Notes under the pieces: model-generated
Database searches by the model: none
Told to the model about the DNA's origin: nothing
Seen by the model: only the letters and a program-made list of their open reading frames with translations
Part shown: piece after piece, positions 35,407 through 44,978 of the stretch
Layout of the letters: each line of letters opens with the position of its first letter
Numbering within the stretch: position 1 is the stretch's first letter
Origin: CAYNRA01 sp046293395
GTDB taxonomy: Bacteria > Bacteroidota > Bacteroidia > Cytophagales > Spirosomataceae
Length of the DNA stretch: 64,000 bases
Reading direction: 5' to 3'
Assembly: GCA_046293395.1 (NCBI GenBank)
Contig: JBKBOU010000001.1
Coordinates: forward strand, 372,001 to 436,000
Translations under genes and position numbers: made by a program

Positions 35407-36115
35407 TGTATTCTAATATTCTGTTTAGCCCAATCAATGTTAGGTTAGGCTCTGTAAATTTCGGTGTTTTTATCCGACTTTCAAAAAAAAGAGCATCTCC
35501 GCCTGAAATTATCACTTGATAAGGCTTGTTTTCAAGGTATTTGTCAATCATACCATTGATTTCATGCAACATCCCGTTCACGACACCACTTTGGATGCAT
35601 TCGTCGGTGCTTTGTCCGATAAGTTCAGGAAAACAACTCGCCTCTAAAAACGGTAATTTTTGCGTAAACGTGTGCAAAGCACGAAATCGCATCGCAAGTC
35701 CAGGCGAAATTGTTCCACCCAAAAATCCTTCTGTGGGGTCGATGACATCTATTTTCAGCGCTGTTCCTAAGTCAAGAAGAAGGACAGGCTTATCTGGAAA
35801 TAGTGTATTTGCACCCACTGCAGCAGCGATTCGGTCAAACCCAAGTGTTTGAGGAGTTTTGTATTGGTTTTGTATCGGTAATTCTGTTTGATGGTTTAAA
35901 ACAAGGAAATTGGGTATTCTTTGACGTATTTTCGTGATTTGTTCGTCTGTTTGGGAGACATTCGACAAAATAGTGGGAATATCTCTGTTTTCTTCTAAAA
36001 TTTGATCGAGTAAATGAGGTAAGGAATCATAAGAATGAACGGACAGTAATTCTCCATTCCTAAAAAATGCCATTTTCAAGCGAGTATTCCCAAAATCCAA
36101 TACACAAGTTTGCAT
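35378..36115 (-). CDS. coaX: Type III pantothenate kinase
   Basis: CoaX phosphorylates pantothenate, the first step of coenzyme A synthesis, and needs a monovalent cation. The 245 residues show the ASKHA phosphate motif LDFGNTRLKMAFF at the N-terminus, LLLDLGTALKIDVID (with the DxGTA pattern) and GGTISPGLAMRF, plus the ISGGDA motif near the C-terminus. It overlaps the outer-membrane barrel gene by 29 bp. Confidence 0.95.
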   Translation of the reverse strand: MQTCVLDFGNTRLKMAFFRNGELLSVHSYDSLPHLLDQILEENRDIPTILSNVSQTDEQITKIRQRIPNFLVLNHQTELPIQNQYKTPQTLGFDRIAAAVGANTLFPDKPVLLLDLGTALKIDVIDPTEGFLGGTISPGLAMRFRALHTFTQKLPFLEASCFPELIGQSTDECIQSGVVNGMLHEINGMIDKYLENKPYQVIISGGDALFFESRIKTPKFTEPNLTLIGLNRILEYNVEKNNRIR

Positions 36116-36122
36116 ATTAAAA

Positions 36123-36150
36123 AAAGCCTATCCTTTTCTGAATAGGCTTT
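36123..36150 (-). terminator. Terminator of the LolA-like gene
   Basis: 9-bp stem (36123-36131 with 36142-36150) and 10-nt loop, followed on the minus strand by a T-run. It lies between the gene at 36167-36874 and coaX. Confidence 0.75.
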
Positions 36151-36166
36151 GAAATAAGGTGTTCAA

Positions 36167-36874
36167 TTAATTTTCAAATTCTTTGTCTTTTAATCCCTTG
36201 TTGATTTTTATGGATTGAAGTTCTGACGTGATAGCACCCATGCCGGTTGTCTGTTGTCTTTTTGCCGCAAATAGAATTTCTGAACCCTTGAATTTTTTAT
36301 AGTCTGTAAAAATGGATTTACTCTCAAAAGTTCCTCTCGGTGTCTTGTTTTCAGCAACGGTCATGTGTTTTAGTCCCGTTTGAAGGTCGTAAAAATTAGT
36401 CCATTGTGTTGTTCCTAAGCCAAGTACTACTTTTTGATAGCTTTTTCCATCCATTTCTGTTTGTTCGGATGCTACGACTTTTACACCTGCTTCCTCAAAA
36501 TAGTGTTCAGCAAAAGGATGATTTTTGAGTATTTCTGCTTTGGCTAAATCACCTTCAATCGGTTTTTGTGGACCACCCCAAGGGCTAGATGAGACGAGTT
36601 TCGCTCCATCATACGTTGATGACATCATTTGCTGTCCACCGGCATATACTGAAAGGGCATATTTGAGTGGCATTTTAAACTTCATTTCTGTCTCCGAAAC
36701 GCCCCTTGGTGTTTCCGTTGTCATTGAAAGTGTCATGTCTGTAACCGATTGAATCGCAGCCTTCCCCCCAATGGCTTCTACATGTTTTTGAAAAATACCT
36801 TGGGCATCTGTTTGGGCATAACTTCTAAAAATGCTGAGTAAACAAGCAAAAAAAACGTATTTGTATGTATTCAT
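36167..36874 (-). CDS. LolA-like secreted protein
   Basis: The protein has 235 residues with a signal peptide (1-20, ending SYAQ). The mature part begins QGIFQKHVEAIGGKAAIQSVTDMTLSM. It continues with beta-strands of the LolA/LppX-like half-barrel type often annotated as 'outer membrane lipoprotein-sorting protein' (DGAKLVSS, QWTNFYDLQTGLKHMTV, FTDYKKFKGSEILFA). It probably binds a lipid or lipoprotein in the periplasm; the exact role is unknown. It stands alone with its own terminator. Confidence 0.65.
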   Translation of the reverse strand: MNTYKYVFFACLLSIFRSYAQTDAQGIFQKHVEAIGGKAAIQSVTDMTLSMTTETPRGVSETEMKFKMPLKYALSVYAGGQQMMSSTYDGAKLVSSSPWGGPQKPIEGDLAKAEILKNHPFAEHYFEEAGVKVVASEQTEMDGKSYQKVVLGLGTTQWTNFYDLQTGLKHMTVAENKTPRGTFESKSIFTDYKKFKGSEILFAAKRQQTTGMGAITSELQSIKINKGLKDKEFEN

Positions 36875-36971
36875 TTGTAATTGATTTGTATAGTTGGAAA
36901 AACAAATTTGAGAACGGATATGTTAGAATGCAATCAATCATTTACATTTTTTGTCATTCTACCTCATTTTT

Positions 36972-38285
36972 ATGCAAGAAAAAGTAGCTATTTTTTGGTT
37001 TCGTAGAGATTTAAGATTAGAAGACAATGCAGGTTTATTCCGTGCGCTGACTTCCGGCTTGCCCGTTGTGCCTATTTTTATCTTTGATTCTATGATTTTG
37101 GATAAATTAGAAGATAAACAAGACGCGCGTGTTCAGTTTATTCACCAACAAATCGAGGAGTTACATGGTAAACTTGTTCAAATGGGTTCTTCTTTGCATG
37201 TTTTTCACGGAAATCCTACCGTAGTTTGGAGTTCTATTTTTGAAAAATGGTCGGTTGCAGAAATTTATACCAACCGCGATTACGAAGGATATGCTTTGCA
37301 ACGAGATGAGCTAGTTAAAGAAATGGCAAACCAAAAGGGAATTGCTTTCTACACGGAAAAAGACCAAGTTATCTTCGAAAAAAATGAGATTTTGTCTGGA
37401 ACGAACACACCCTACACTGTTTTTACGCCATTCAGTAAAAAATGGAAGGCTACATTGGCACAAACGCCTTTTTCTTTTTACGAGACAGAAAAGCATTTCT
37501 CTCAATTTTACAAGTCAACGCCAACGGCAGTACCCAGCTTGGCACAAATCGGATTTCAACCTTCTTCTCTTGTTCTTCCTTCGAAAGAAATTCCGGTATC
37601 AATTATTGAAAAATACGATGAAACGCGCGACATACCGAGTATTGCCGGAACGACTCGTTTGAGTGTGCATCTTCGTTTCGGGACAATTAGTATTCGTAAA
37701 TTGGTTTCTATTGCTTTGAAAACCAATGAAAAATGGTTAAATGAACTCATTTGGAGAGATTTTTACATGTATATCGCGTATCATTTTCCGCACATCCATG
37801 ACGGAAAAGCCTTCAGAAAGGAATACGATGCGATTGAATGGCGAAATGACGAGAAAGAATTTGAAAAATGGTGCAAAGGAAAAACGGGCTTCCCGATTGT
37901 AGATGCGGGTATGCGGGAATTGAATGCTACTGGTTTTATGCACAACCGTGTTCGCATGATTACAGCAAGTTTTCTAGTCAAAGATTTGCTGATTGATTGG
38001 CGTTGGGGCGAACATTATTTTGCCCAAAAATTACTGGATTTCGAATTTGCCTCGAACAATGGCGGTTGGCAGTGGGCAGCAGGTAGTGGGTGTGATGCCG
38101 CACCGTATTTCCGGGTTTTTAATCCAACGTCACAAGCCCAAAAATTTGATCCAACGTATAAATACATCAAAAAGTGGATTCCTGAGTGGGGGACTCCATA
38201 CTATCCGAACCCAATGGTCGATCACGCCAAAGCACGTGACCGCGTGCTGGCGGTTTATCAAGCAGCCTTGAAAAAAGAGAAATAA
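36972..38285 (+). CDS. phrB: DNA photolyase / cryptochrome family
   Basis: Photolyases repair UV-induced pyrimidine dimers using light and reduced FAD. The 437 residues from ATG 36972 have the N-terminal antenna-binding domain (IFWFRRDLRLEDNAGLF). The FAD-binding domain carries TRLSVHLRFGTIS, ELIWRDFYMYI, FPIVDAGMRELNATGFMHNRVRM and the WAAGSGCDAAPYFRVFNP motif. This is typical of class I CPD photolyase; a (6-4) photolyase cannot be fully excluded. A long hairpin follows the gene. Confidence 0.92.
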   Translation: MQEKVAIFWFRRDLRLEDNAGLFRALTSGLPVVPIFIFDSMILDKLEDKQDARVQFIHQQIEELHGKLVQMGSSLHVFHGNPTVVWSSIFEKWSVAEIYTNRDYEGYALQRDELVKEMANQKGIAFYTEKDQVIFEKNEILSGTNTPYTVFTPFSKKWKATLAQTPFSFYETEKHFSQFYKSTPTAVPSLAQIGFQPSSLVLPSKEIPVSIIEKYDETRDIPSIAGTTRLSVHLRFGTISIRKLVSIALKTNEKWLNELIWRDFYMYIAYHFPHIHDGKAFRKEYDAIEWRNDEKEFEKWCKGKTGFPIVDAGMRELNATGFMHNRVRMITASFLVKDLLIDWRWGEHYFAQKLLDFEFASNNGGWQWAAGSGCDAAPYFRVFNPTSQAQKFDPTYKYIKKWIPEWGTPYYPNPMVDHAKARDRVLAVYQAALKKEK

Positions 38286-38302
38286 GTATTCTTCTTGATT
38301 CC

Positions 38303-38359
38303 ATTCGATTTATCTGGTTCAAAAAAAAGCAATTAAGTTTTGAACCAGATGAATCGAAT
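38303..38359. repeat. Long imperfect inverted repeat after the photolyase gene
   Basis: 22-bp arms (38303-38324 and 38338-38359) with a single difference that would still allow a G-U pair, and a 13-nt A-rich loop. There is no T-run after it, so it is not a classic terminator. Confidence 0.6.
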
Positions 38360-38452
38360 TTGGCTTATGCCTTACAGCTAGAAAATTTGTCAATACGCCT
38401 AATTTTACATTCTTTTATATCTTCGTAACGTATCGTATTCAACTAGTCAAAA

Positions 38453-41278
38453 ATGAAAAAATTCTTAGAAGAGGTCGTTGATTCTTTCTTGAAAGAAAAA
38501 CAAATTACTGAGTTAGAAAATAGCTGTTTCGTATTGCCATCAAGACGTGCTTGTTACTATTTCAAACGAACATTAGCCCAAAAACTCCAAGCTCCTGTTA
38601 TCAGCCCGATAGTTATTTCCATGGATGATTTTATCATTCAATCTTCTGGTCTGACGAATATTGACTCCATGGAACTACTTTTTGAAGTTTTTGGGCTTTT
38701 TCAAAAAATAGATGCGTCTGTTTCTCTCAATCGGTTTTTAGGTTGGGGAAGTGCGCTAATCAAAGATTTTGATACCATCGACCAAGCGTTATTGTCAAGC
38801 CCAAAACAACTTTTTGCGTACATGTCTGAGGCCAAAGCGTTGGAAAGATGGGAACCTGCTTTGCCAAAAGAAAAACCATCGACAGAATTACAAAAAAACT
38901 ATTTTTCGCTTTTTGAGAATATTTATACTGTTTACGAGCAATTGCATGAAAAGCTAAAAAGTGAAAACAAAGCGTATCGTGGTATGGCTTATCGGTACGT
39001 TGCGGAACATGTATCTGCTCTTCTTTTAGAGCCAAATCCATCGCTATCGTATTATTTTATTGGTTTAAATGCGTTGAGCAAAGCAGAAGAAAAAATTATT
39101 ACTTCGCTTGTGAATGCCAAACGCGCCTCGACTTTCTGGGATACAGATTCGTTTTACATGCGTTCCACGCACAAGGCAGGACAAGTTCTCCGTACATATA
39201 AAAAAGACAATCGTTTCGGTGCATGGAACTGGGAATTTGATTATCTGAAAAATACACCTAAAAAAATTACCATTTATCCTGTTTCAAATGCTTCGCTTCA
39301 AGCAAAATTGATTGCCGATTTGACGAAAAAAGGTGAAAAAGACATGGCTTGGGTTTTGTCGGATGATCAAATTCTTCCGACTCTCCTTCCATCTCTCCCA
39401 GATTCAGTAGATTCTTTCAATATTACCATGGGTGTTTCATTGAAGCAATCCATCGTTTATTCTTGGCTGGAGGTTTTGTTTCAGCTGCAATTTCATACAT
39501 CGAAAGTAGTACTCAAAACGGGAGAGACGCGCATGATTCCCGCTTTTCATGTGCGAGATATTCGGAAATGTTTGGAACATCCTTTATATGTTCGATATAT
39601 CCAAAGAATACAAAAAGAATCTCCGGACTCGACAGTTTACAAGGACGTAAACGAATATATTTCTAATCGCTCCTCTACCATAGATGAGAACTATTTTCTT
39701 GATTTTTTTAAAGAAGATGCGCTTGGGAAGTTGGTGTTTGGCCGATGGGGCTCTCAAGTTGGGTTTACATTGATTGCTATTTTGGATGTATTTCGAGAAA
39801 CGTTCAAAGAAATGCAAGATGCCGTAGAAACAGAGTTTTTATATCAGTTTATGGTGTTAATTCAGCGGCTCGAAGGATTGGTTCAACGGTACGATATAAA
39901 GGAAATGAGTACGTATAAATATGTATTGTTTGAGTTAATCAAGCAAGCAAAGGTGCCATTTTCGGGTGAACCAATTGCTGATTTACAAGTGATGAGTATG
40001 TTGGAAACACGATGTCTGGACTTTAAACATGTTTGTTTGTTATCCGTGAATGAAGGAACAATACCGAGTAGTAAATCAAGCCAATCTTTGATTCCGTATG
40101 ATGCAGCCAGTGAATTTGGTTTACCTGTTTATACGGATCAAGACAGTATTATGTCATATCACTTTTTCCGATTGATGCAACGGGCGGAGAAAATTGACAT
40201 TGTATATGTTCTGCCCTCTGGGTCGGGGGTTGGTGGAGGTGGAGAACCTAGCCGATTCATCCGCCAAATTAGGCACGAACTTTTTCCGTTGAATAAGCAA
40301 ATAGAGATTTCTACGGAATATATTACTTTCCTAGATGCCGAGGATTCGTATGCTAGGCAAGAAGACATGATTATTAAGTCGGGGGAATGGGCAGTTCAGT
40401 TACGAAATTACGTCGAAAACAATGGTTTGTCTGTTTCAAGTATCAACCGGATGGTGCAATGTGAGCTCAAGTTTTATTATACGGATATTTTGAAACTTCG
40501 CGCACTTCGAGATAAAGAGGAAATCGCGGGGGCAGATACGCATGGAAATGTATTACATGCTGTACTTGAGAAAATTCATAAAAAAGACGAATGGAAAGTG
40601 TTTTCCAAAACGACTCTTCCAGAAATTCAGGCACAGCTTTCTGCTATTTTGGATGAAACGCTTATCCATGATTTCCCCAAATTTGATTTTAATGAAGGCT
40701 ACAATTTGTTAATAAAGGCTGTGGTTTTAGAACAACTTACTCATTATTTTAAGCAGGTAGAAAAACGGGTGGAAGTGAGCGAGATTCTGAACGAAAATGC
40801 AGAATTTGATGTAGAATCGACTTTGGAAAAGGAGATTTTAAATGCTCCTTGGAAAATAAAACTCAAAGGCCGAGTTGATAAACTTGAACGTGTGGGAAAT
40901 GACCTGTTTTTGATTGATTATAAATCTGGAAAGGTGGAGGCCAGTGATTTAAAACTAGAAAAAGAAGACCTTTTACAAACCTTGAATCATTCGAAGAAAG
41001 ATAAGTTCAGGCAATTGTGGTTGTATTTGTTATTGTATCGGATGAATAATTCATCTGAAAACGAAAATTTGTTTGCACAAATTTATTCGATGCGAAATAC
41101 CGAGGAAACGTATCTTGTTTCATACGATTCAATTTCTGCAAATTTTAGGTCAATATCCGAAGAGTTTATCGTGTCCTTATTGAACCGACTTTTAGATGCA
41201 GAAAAACCGATTGTTGGCACCACGGATTCAACTGTCTGCCAATATTGTGATTTCAAAACGGTTTGTAAGAAAGATTAG
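38453..41278 (+). CDS. AddB-like PD-(D/E)XK nuclease with Fe-S cysteines
   Basis: This 941-residue protein has an AddB/RexB-like layout. The N-terminal part resembles a degenerate UvrD-type helicase domain (CFVLPSRRACYYFKRTL) without a Walker A lysine motif. The C-terminal part is a RecB-family nuclease domain (HGNVLHAVLEKI, then the catalytic LIDYKSGK near residue 820). Four cysteines match the AddB iron-sulfur pattern: Cys670 ahead of the nuclease core, then Cys929-x2-Cys932-x5-Cys938 at the extreme C-terminus. AddB works with AddA in end resection of double-strand breaks. No AddA-like gene is next to it here. Confidence 0.85.
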   Translation: MKKFLEEVVDSFLKEKQITELENSCFVLPSRRACYYFKRTLAQKLQAPVISPIVISMDDFIIQSSGLTNIDSMELLFEVFGLFQKIDASVSLNRFLGWGSALIKDFDTIDQALLSSPKQLFAYMSEAKALERWEPALPKEKPSTELQKNYFSLFENIYTVYEQLHEKLKSENKAYRGMAYRYVAEHVSALLLEPNPSLSYYFIGLNALSKAEEKIITSLVNAKRASTFWDTDSFYMRSTHKAGQVLRTYKKDNRFGAWNWEFDYLKNTPKKITIYPVSNASLQAKLIADLTKKGEKDMAWVLSDDQILPTLLPSLPDSVDSFNITMGVSLKQSIVYSWLEVLFQLQFHTSKVVLKTGETRMIPAFHVRDIRKCLEHPLYVRYIQRIQKESPDSTVYKDVNEYISNRSSTIDENYFLDFFKEDALGKLVFGRWGSQVGFTLIAILDVFRETFKEMQDAVETEFLYQFMVLIQRLEGLVQRYDIKEMSTYKYVLFELIKQAKVPFSGEPIADLQVMSMLETRCLDFKHVCLLSVNEGTIPSSKSSQSLIPYDAASEFGLPVYTDQDSIMSYHFFRLMQRAEKIDIVYVLPSGSGVGGGGEPSRFIRQIRHELFPLNKQIEISTEYITFLDAEDSYARQEDMIIKSGEWAVQLRNYVENNGLSVSSINRMVQCELKFYYTDILKLRALRDKEEIAGADTHGNVLHAVLEKIHKKDEWKVFSKTTLPEIQAQLSAILDETLIHDFPKFDFNEGYNLLIKAVVLEQLTHYFKQVEKRVEVSEILNENAEFDVESTLEKEILNAPWKIKLKGRVDKLERVGNDLFLIDYKSGKVEASDLKLEKEDLLQTLNHSKKDKFRQLWLYLLLYRMNNSSENENLFAQIYSMRNTEETYLVSYDSISANFRSISEEFIVSLLNRLLDAEKPIVGTTDSTVCQYCDFKTVCKKD

Positions 41279-41301
41279 TAGTTATCTATCTCGCTTGCAT
41301 A

Positions 41302-41340
41302 AAAAAACTCCATTTTCATTCGTTGAAAATGGAGTTTTTT
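41302..41340. terminator. Bidirectional terminator between the nuclease gene and purL
   Basis: 17-bp perfect stem (41302-41318 with 41324-41340), 5-nt loop, A- and T-runs at the ends. Confidence 0.88.
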
Positions 41341-41359
41341 GTAGTAATGTGTAAGCCGA

Positions 41360-43606
41360 TTATTTACTCAAAATTCGGCTCAGTGCATTGTCATATAAAT
41401 CCTTTGCTTCCGTCACTTCGAAATAATTTTTACCATTGATTGTAAAGTCTTTGGCTGTTACTTCTCCGATTGCTTCATTTGGAATGCCATCTGCTTGCAA
41501 AGCGTGTTGCACTTGTGCTAATTGGTCGGGTTTCACTGTCACAAGAATCCGTCCCGCAGCTTCGCCGAATAAGTAAGCATCTAGGCGGAAATCTGAATTT
41601 GTCCGTATGTCAAAACCTTTATGTGCTGCCATAGCAGACTCTGCTAAGGCAATAAATAAACCACCATCCGATAAATCATGTGCGGAGGCAATTTGTTTGT
41701 TTTGAATCAATGCACGTACAGCCTTTTGTAATTGGAAATCTTCTTCCAAATTAAAATAAGGCGCAGGACTTGCCTTCACACCTACGTAAGAGTACAGATA
41801 TTCAGAACAAGATATATCATTTACAGATTTACCAACCAACAGAATGACGTCGCCCTCTTCTTTGAAATCCAAGGTCATTTGTTTTTCTGCATCTTCAATC
41901 AAACCAAGCATTCCAATCGTTGGAGTTGGGAAAACGGGGCCGTCATCTGAACTTTGGTTGTAAAAGCTTACGTTTCCGCCTGTAACCGGCGTATTAAATT
42001 GGATACAAGCCGCACTCATTCCTTTGATTGCTCCAACAAATTGCCAATATACTTCTGGATTGTACGGATTTCCGAAATTCAAGTTATTGGTTATTGCCAA
42101 TGGTTCACCACCTGAGCAGGTTATATTTCGTGCTGCTTCTGCAACTGCAATTTGCGTTCCAATTTCTGGGTCAGCCTGAACGTACCGTCCGTTACAGTCA
42201 ACAGTCATCGTCAATGCTTTTCCTAAATCGCCTTTTTCTGGTGTACGTAAACGAACAACGGCAGCATCTGATGGGCGATTTGTACTACGATTAGCAGTTC
42301 CTACCATAGAATCGTATTGTTCGAAAACCCATTTGCGTGAGGCAATGTTTGGATGACTCAAAAGATGCTCTGCTACCTTTTTTATCTCGGTTTCTTGTAT
42401 ATCTTTTACGGTATCCAGCGAGAATTTCTTGTATTCTTGGTAATAGGCAGGTTCTTTGTATTCGCGGTGATATTGTGGTGCGCCCCCTCCTAAAACAAGG
42501 TCATCTGCGGGAACATCCGCAATTAATTGACCATTTTGATAGAAATGAAGTCTTTCCGTATCTGTCACTTCACCAATTTGGGCACAGTGCAAGTCCCATT
42601 TATCAAATATTTGTTTGATGACGTCTTCTTTTCCTTTTTCGATGACTACCAACATCCGTTCTTGGGACTCTGAGAGGAGGATTTCCCAGCCGTGCATATT
42701 GGCTTGGCGTGTTGGTACTTTGTCTAGGTCAATGACCATGCCGTGTTTTCCTTTGGCACTCATCTCGGACGTAGAACAAATAATACCTGCTGCTCCCATA
42801 TCTTGGATACCAATAACATAGCCTGTGGCAAGGATTTCAAGTGTTGCTTCCAACAGAAGTTTTTCCATGAATGGGTCGCCAACTTGTACTGCAGGAAGTT
42901 TTTCTTCTGATTTAGCGGAAATGTCCTCTGAAGCAAATGTTGCACCATGAATCCCGTCTTTTCCTGTAGCAGAACCTACGATAAATACGGGATTTCCAAC
43001 ACCATACGACGTTGCTGAGGCTTGTTTACCTACTTCTACAATTCCTGCACTGAAGGCATTAACCAATGGGTTTGTATTGTAACATTCGTCGAAATAAAGT
43101 TCGCCACCAACCGTTGGAACACCAAACGCATTGCCGTAATCACCAATTCCTTTGACAACTCCTTTGAGGAGGCGTTGTGTTTTTGCCAATTTTAAATCGC
43201 CAAAACGAAGCGAGTTTAACTGCGCAATTGGGCGGGCTCCCATTGTAAAAATATCTCTGTTGATTCCACCTACACCAGTAGCTGCACCTTGGTAAGGTTC
43301 CAAAGCAGATGGATGGTTGTGTGATTCAATTTTAAAGCTACACGCCAGACCATCGCCTATATCTACAAGCCCTGCGTTTTCTTCTCCAGCTTTTGCCAAC
43401 ATTTTGTCAGACTCCTTTGGTAATGTCTTGAGCCAAACAATTGAATTTTTGTAAGAGCAATGCTCAGACCACATGACAGAAAATATAGAAAGTTCTGTGA
43501 AATTAGGCATACGACCTAAAATGGATTGAATCTTATCGAATTCTTCTGGCAGAAGTCCCAATTTTTGGGCTGTTTCGACGCCGGGTAATTGTTCTGTTTG
43601 TTCCAC
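41360..43606 (-). CDS. purL: Phosphoribosylformylglycinamidine synthase, PurL subunit
   Basis: PurL makes FGAM from FGAR with ATP and glutamine-derived ammonia; in the small-PurL system it works with PurQ and PurS. About 748 residues show the conserved MPNFTELSIFSVMWSEHCSYKNS motif, ESHNHPSALEPYQGAATGVGG and GNAFGVPTVGGE. I prefer a GTG start at 43606. The frame is open to a TTG at 43642, but that TTG lies inside a TACCTTTG promoter box. No purQ or purS is adjacent. The gene stands alone and ends at a strong bidirectional terminator. Confidence 0.93.
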   Translation of the reverse strand: MEQTEQLPGVETAQKLGLLPEEFDKIQSILGRMPNFTELSIFSVMWSEHCSYKNSIVWLKTLPKESDKMLAKAGEENAGLVDIGDGLACSFKIESHNHPSALEPYQGAATGVGGINRDIFTMGARPIAQLNSLRFGDLKLAKTQRLLKGVVKGIGDYGNAFGVPTVGGELYFDECYNTNPLVNAFSAGIVEVGKQASATSYGVGNPVFIVGSATGKDGIHGATFASEDISAKSEEKLPAVQVGDPFMEKLLLEATLEILATGYVIGIQDMGAAGIICSTSEMSAKGKHGMVIDLDKVPTRQANMHGWEILLSESQERMLVVIEKGKEDVIKQIFDKWDLHCAQIGEVTDTERLHFYQNGQLIADVPADDLVLGGGAPQYHREYKEPAYYQEYKKFSLDTVKDIQETEIKKVAEHLLSHPNIASRKWVFEQYDSMVGTANRSTNRPSDAAVVRLRTPEKGDLGKALTMTVDCNGRYVQADPEIGTQIAVAEAARNITCSGGEPLAITNNLNFGNPYNPEVYWQFVGAIKGMSAACIQFNTPVTGGNVSFYNQSSDDGPVFPTPTIGMLGLIEDAEKQMTLDFKEEGDVILLVGKSVNDISCSEYLYSYVGVKASPAPYFNLEEDFQLQKAVRALIQNKQIASAHDLSDGGLFIALAESAMAAHKGFDIRTNSDFRLDAYLFGEAAGRILVTVKPDQLAQVQHALQADGIPNEAIGEVTAKDFTINGKNYFEVTEAKDLYDNALSRILSK

Positions 43607-43639
43607 TTGTGCTGAGGAGTATGGTTTAATTAGAAAACG

Positions 43640-43647
43640 CAAAGGTA
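43640..43647 (-). promoter_or_regulatory. -7 box of purL
   Basis: Minus-strand TACCTTTG matches TAnnTTTG and would start the transcript ~25 nt before the GTG at 43606. A convincing -33 TTG is missing. Confidence 0.35.
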
Positions 43648-43696
43648 ACTCTTTGCCCCGTTTTTATGAAATTTAAAAAAAACTTTCTACGAATGC

Positions 43697-43727
43697 TTGA
43701 CATCTATGTTTTTTCGTTTTACCTTTG
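43697..43727 (+). promoter_or_regulatory. tRNA-Ser promoter
   Basis: TTG (43697-43699), 20-bp spacer, TACCTTTG (43720-43727), 23 bp upstream of the tRNA 5' end. Confidence 0.6.
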
Positions 43728-43750
43728 CACCACGTTATCACAAACGACCC

Positions 43751-43835
43751 AGAGAGATGGCAGAGCGGTCGAATGCGGCGGTCTTGAAAACCGTTGACTG
43801 TAACAGGTCCGGGGGTTCGAATCCCTCTCTCTCTG
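43751..43835 (+). tRNA. tRNA-Ser (anticodon UGA)
   Basis: The 85-nt cloverleaf has a 7-bp acceptor stem (43751-43757 with 43828-43834), a D arm with TGGCAGAGCGGTCGAA, an anticodon stem 43778-43782/43790-43794 with TGA at 43785-43787, a long serine-type variable arm, and a T arm with GTTCGAAT. The discriminator base is G at 43835. CCA is not encoded. A hairpin terminator follows. Confidence 0.96.
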
Positions 43836-43859
43836 CGAATAGGCGTCTTTCGCGATTTT

Positions 43860-43889
43860 AAGCCCGTAACTTACGTTATGGGCTTTTTT
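43860..43889 (+). terminator. Terminator after tRNA-Ser
   Basis: Stem 43860-43870 with 43875-43885 (10 pairs around a single G/T mismatch), 4-nt loop, followed by a T-run. Confidence 0.8.
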
Positions 43890-44033
43890 GTTTCTATTTT
43901 TTTGTATCAATGGTTTTTGATTTGCATAACACGATGTTTCGTATTTTAAGCGCTTTCCATGTATATTTCGTGGGCATTTCTTTTGTATATTGTGCGCCAT
44001 CATTCTTCAACTTTTAAATTAACTACACTTCTT

Positions 44034-44264
44034 ATGTGGGAAAATAAAGAAAATCAACTCGTTCGCCAGTTTGTATTCAAAGATTTTGTCGAGGCTTTCG
44101 CCTTTATGACAAAAGTTGCCCTTCTTTCCGAAAAAATAGATCATCACCCAACCTTTATCAATACATATAATAAGGTAGAGGTAATCTTAACTACGCACGA
44201 CGCCGGAAATACGGTGTCTGAAAAAGACTTTAAACTCGCTAATCTAATTGATGGTATTCTTTAA
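44034..44264 (+). CDS. 4a-hydroxytetrahydrobiopterin dehydratase
   Basis: This pterin-4a-carbinolamine dehydratase (PhhB/DCoH family) recycles the pterin cofactor after aromatic hydroxylation. The 76 residues from ATG 44034 contain the catalytic block SEKIDHHPTFINTYNKVEV and LTTHDAG...EKDFKLANLID. An earlier start would add unconserved residues. It is slightly shorter than many family members (~95-110 residues), lacking some of the N-terminal strand. Whether the host makes an aromatic amino-acid hydroxylase cannot be seen here. It lies 12 bp upstream of rsmI and is probably in an operon with it and fabG. Confidence 0.88.
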   Translation: MWENKENQLVRQFVFKDFVEAFAFMTKVALLSEKIDHHPTFINTYNKVEVILTTHDAGNTVSEKDFKLANLIDGIL

Positions 44265-44276
44265 TCATTTCATTGT

Positions 44277-44978
44277 ATGCCCTTGATGCTCGTTCCGACT
44301 CCCATCGGTAATTTGGAAGATATTACGCTTCGTGCAATTCGCGTTCTCAAAGAAGCAGACTTAATTATTGCTGAAGATACCCGTACCACTGGTTTCTTAT
44401 TGAAACATCTCGATATCCAAAAACCTCTTCATAGTCATCATGCACATAATGAGCATTTTACTGTTGAGAATTTACTTCTTCGCCTAGCGAAAGAGGAAAA
44501 AATTGCGCTCGTATCTGATGCCGGTACTCCCGCTATTTCTGATCCTGGCTTCTTGCTCGTTCGCGCTTGTGTGCAAGCAAATATCCCCATCGAATGTCTC
44601 CCTGGGCCAACTGCTTTTGTCCCAGCCTTGGTTAATTCAGGACTACCAACCGATCGTTTTGTATTTGAAGGCTTTCTCCCAGTCAAAAAAGGACGACAAA
44701 CACGCTTGCTTTCTCTGAAAGAAGAAGAAAGAACAATGATTTTTTATGAATCGCCTTTTCGCCTCATGAAAACATTGGAACAATTTGCTGAACTCTTTGG
44801 AGGTAACAGACGCGCAAGTGTTTCACGGGAGCTGACAAAAATGTACGAAGAAACTGTCCGAGGCTCTTTGTCAGAAATTATTGCTAATTTTGCAGCTCGT
44901 ACTGTCAAAGGCGAAATTGTTATAGTTGTTGAAGGTTTAACCAAATCGAATCAAAAAAATGAAGTTATTGCAGGATAA
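44277..44978 (+). CDS. rsmI: 16S rRNA C1402 2'-O-methyltransferase
   Basis: RsmI methylates the ribose of C1402 in the 16S rRNA decoding centre. The 233 residues have the tetrapyrrole-methylase fold signatures LVPTPIGNLEDITLRAIRVL, AEDTRTTGFLLKHL, LVSDAGTPAISDPGFLLV and LPGPTAFVPAL. It precedes fabG with a 20-bp overlap and follows the pterin dehydratase by 12 bp, so the three form a compact operon. Confidence 0.95.
   Translation: MPLMLVPTPIGNLEDITLRAIRVLKEADLIIAEDTRTTGFLLKHLDIQKPLHSHHAHNEHFTVENLLLRLAKEEKIALVSDAGTPAISDPGFLLVRACVQANIPIECLPGPTAFVPALVNSGLPTDRFVFEGFLPVKKGRQTRLLSLKEEERTMIFYESPFRLMKTLEQFAELFGGNRRASVSRELTKMYEETVRGSLSEIIANFAARTVKGEIVIVVEGLTKSNQKNEVIAG

Noticed and set aside
43607..43642. 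TTG start for purL
   Set aside because: The TTG lies inside a TACCTTTG promoter box, and the extra 12 residues are not conserved.
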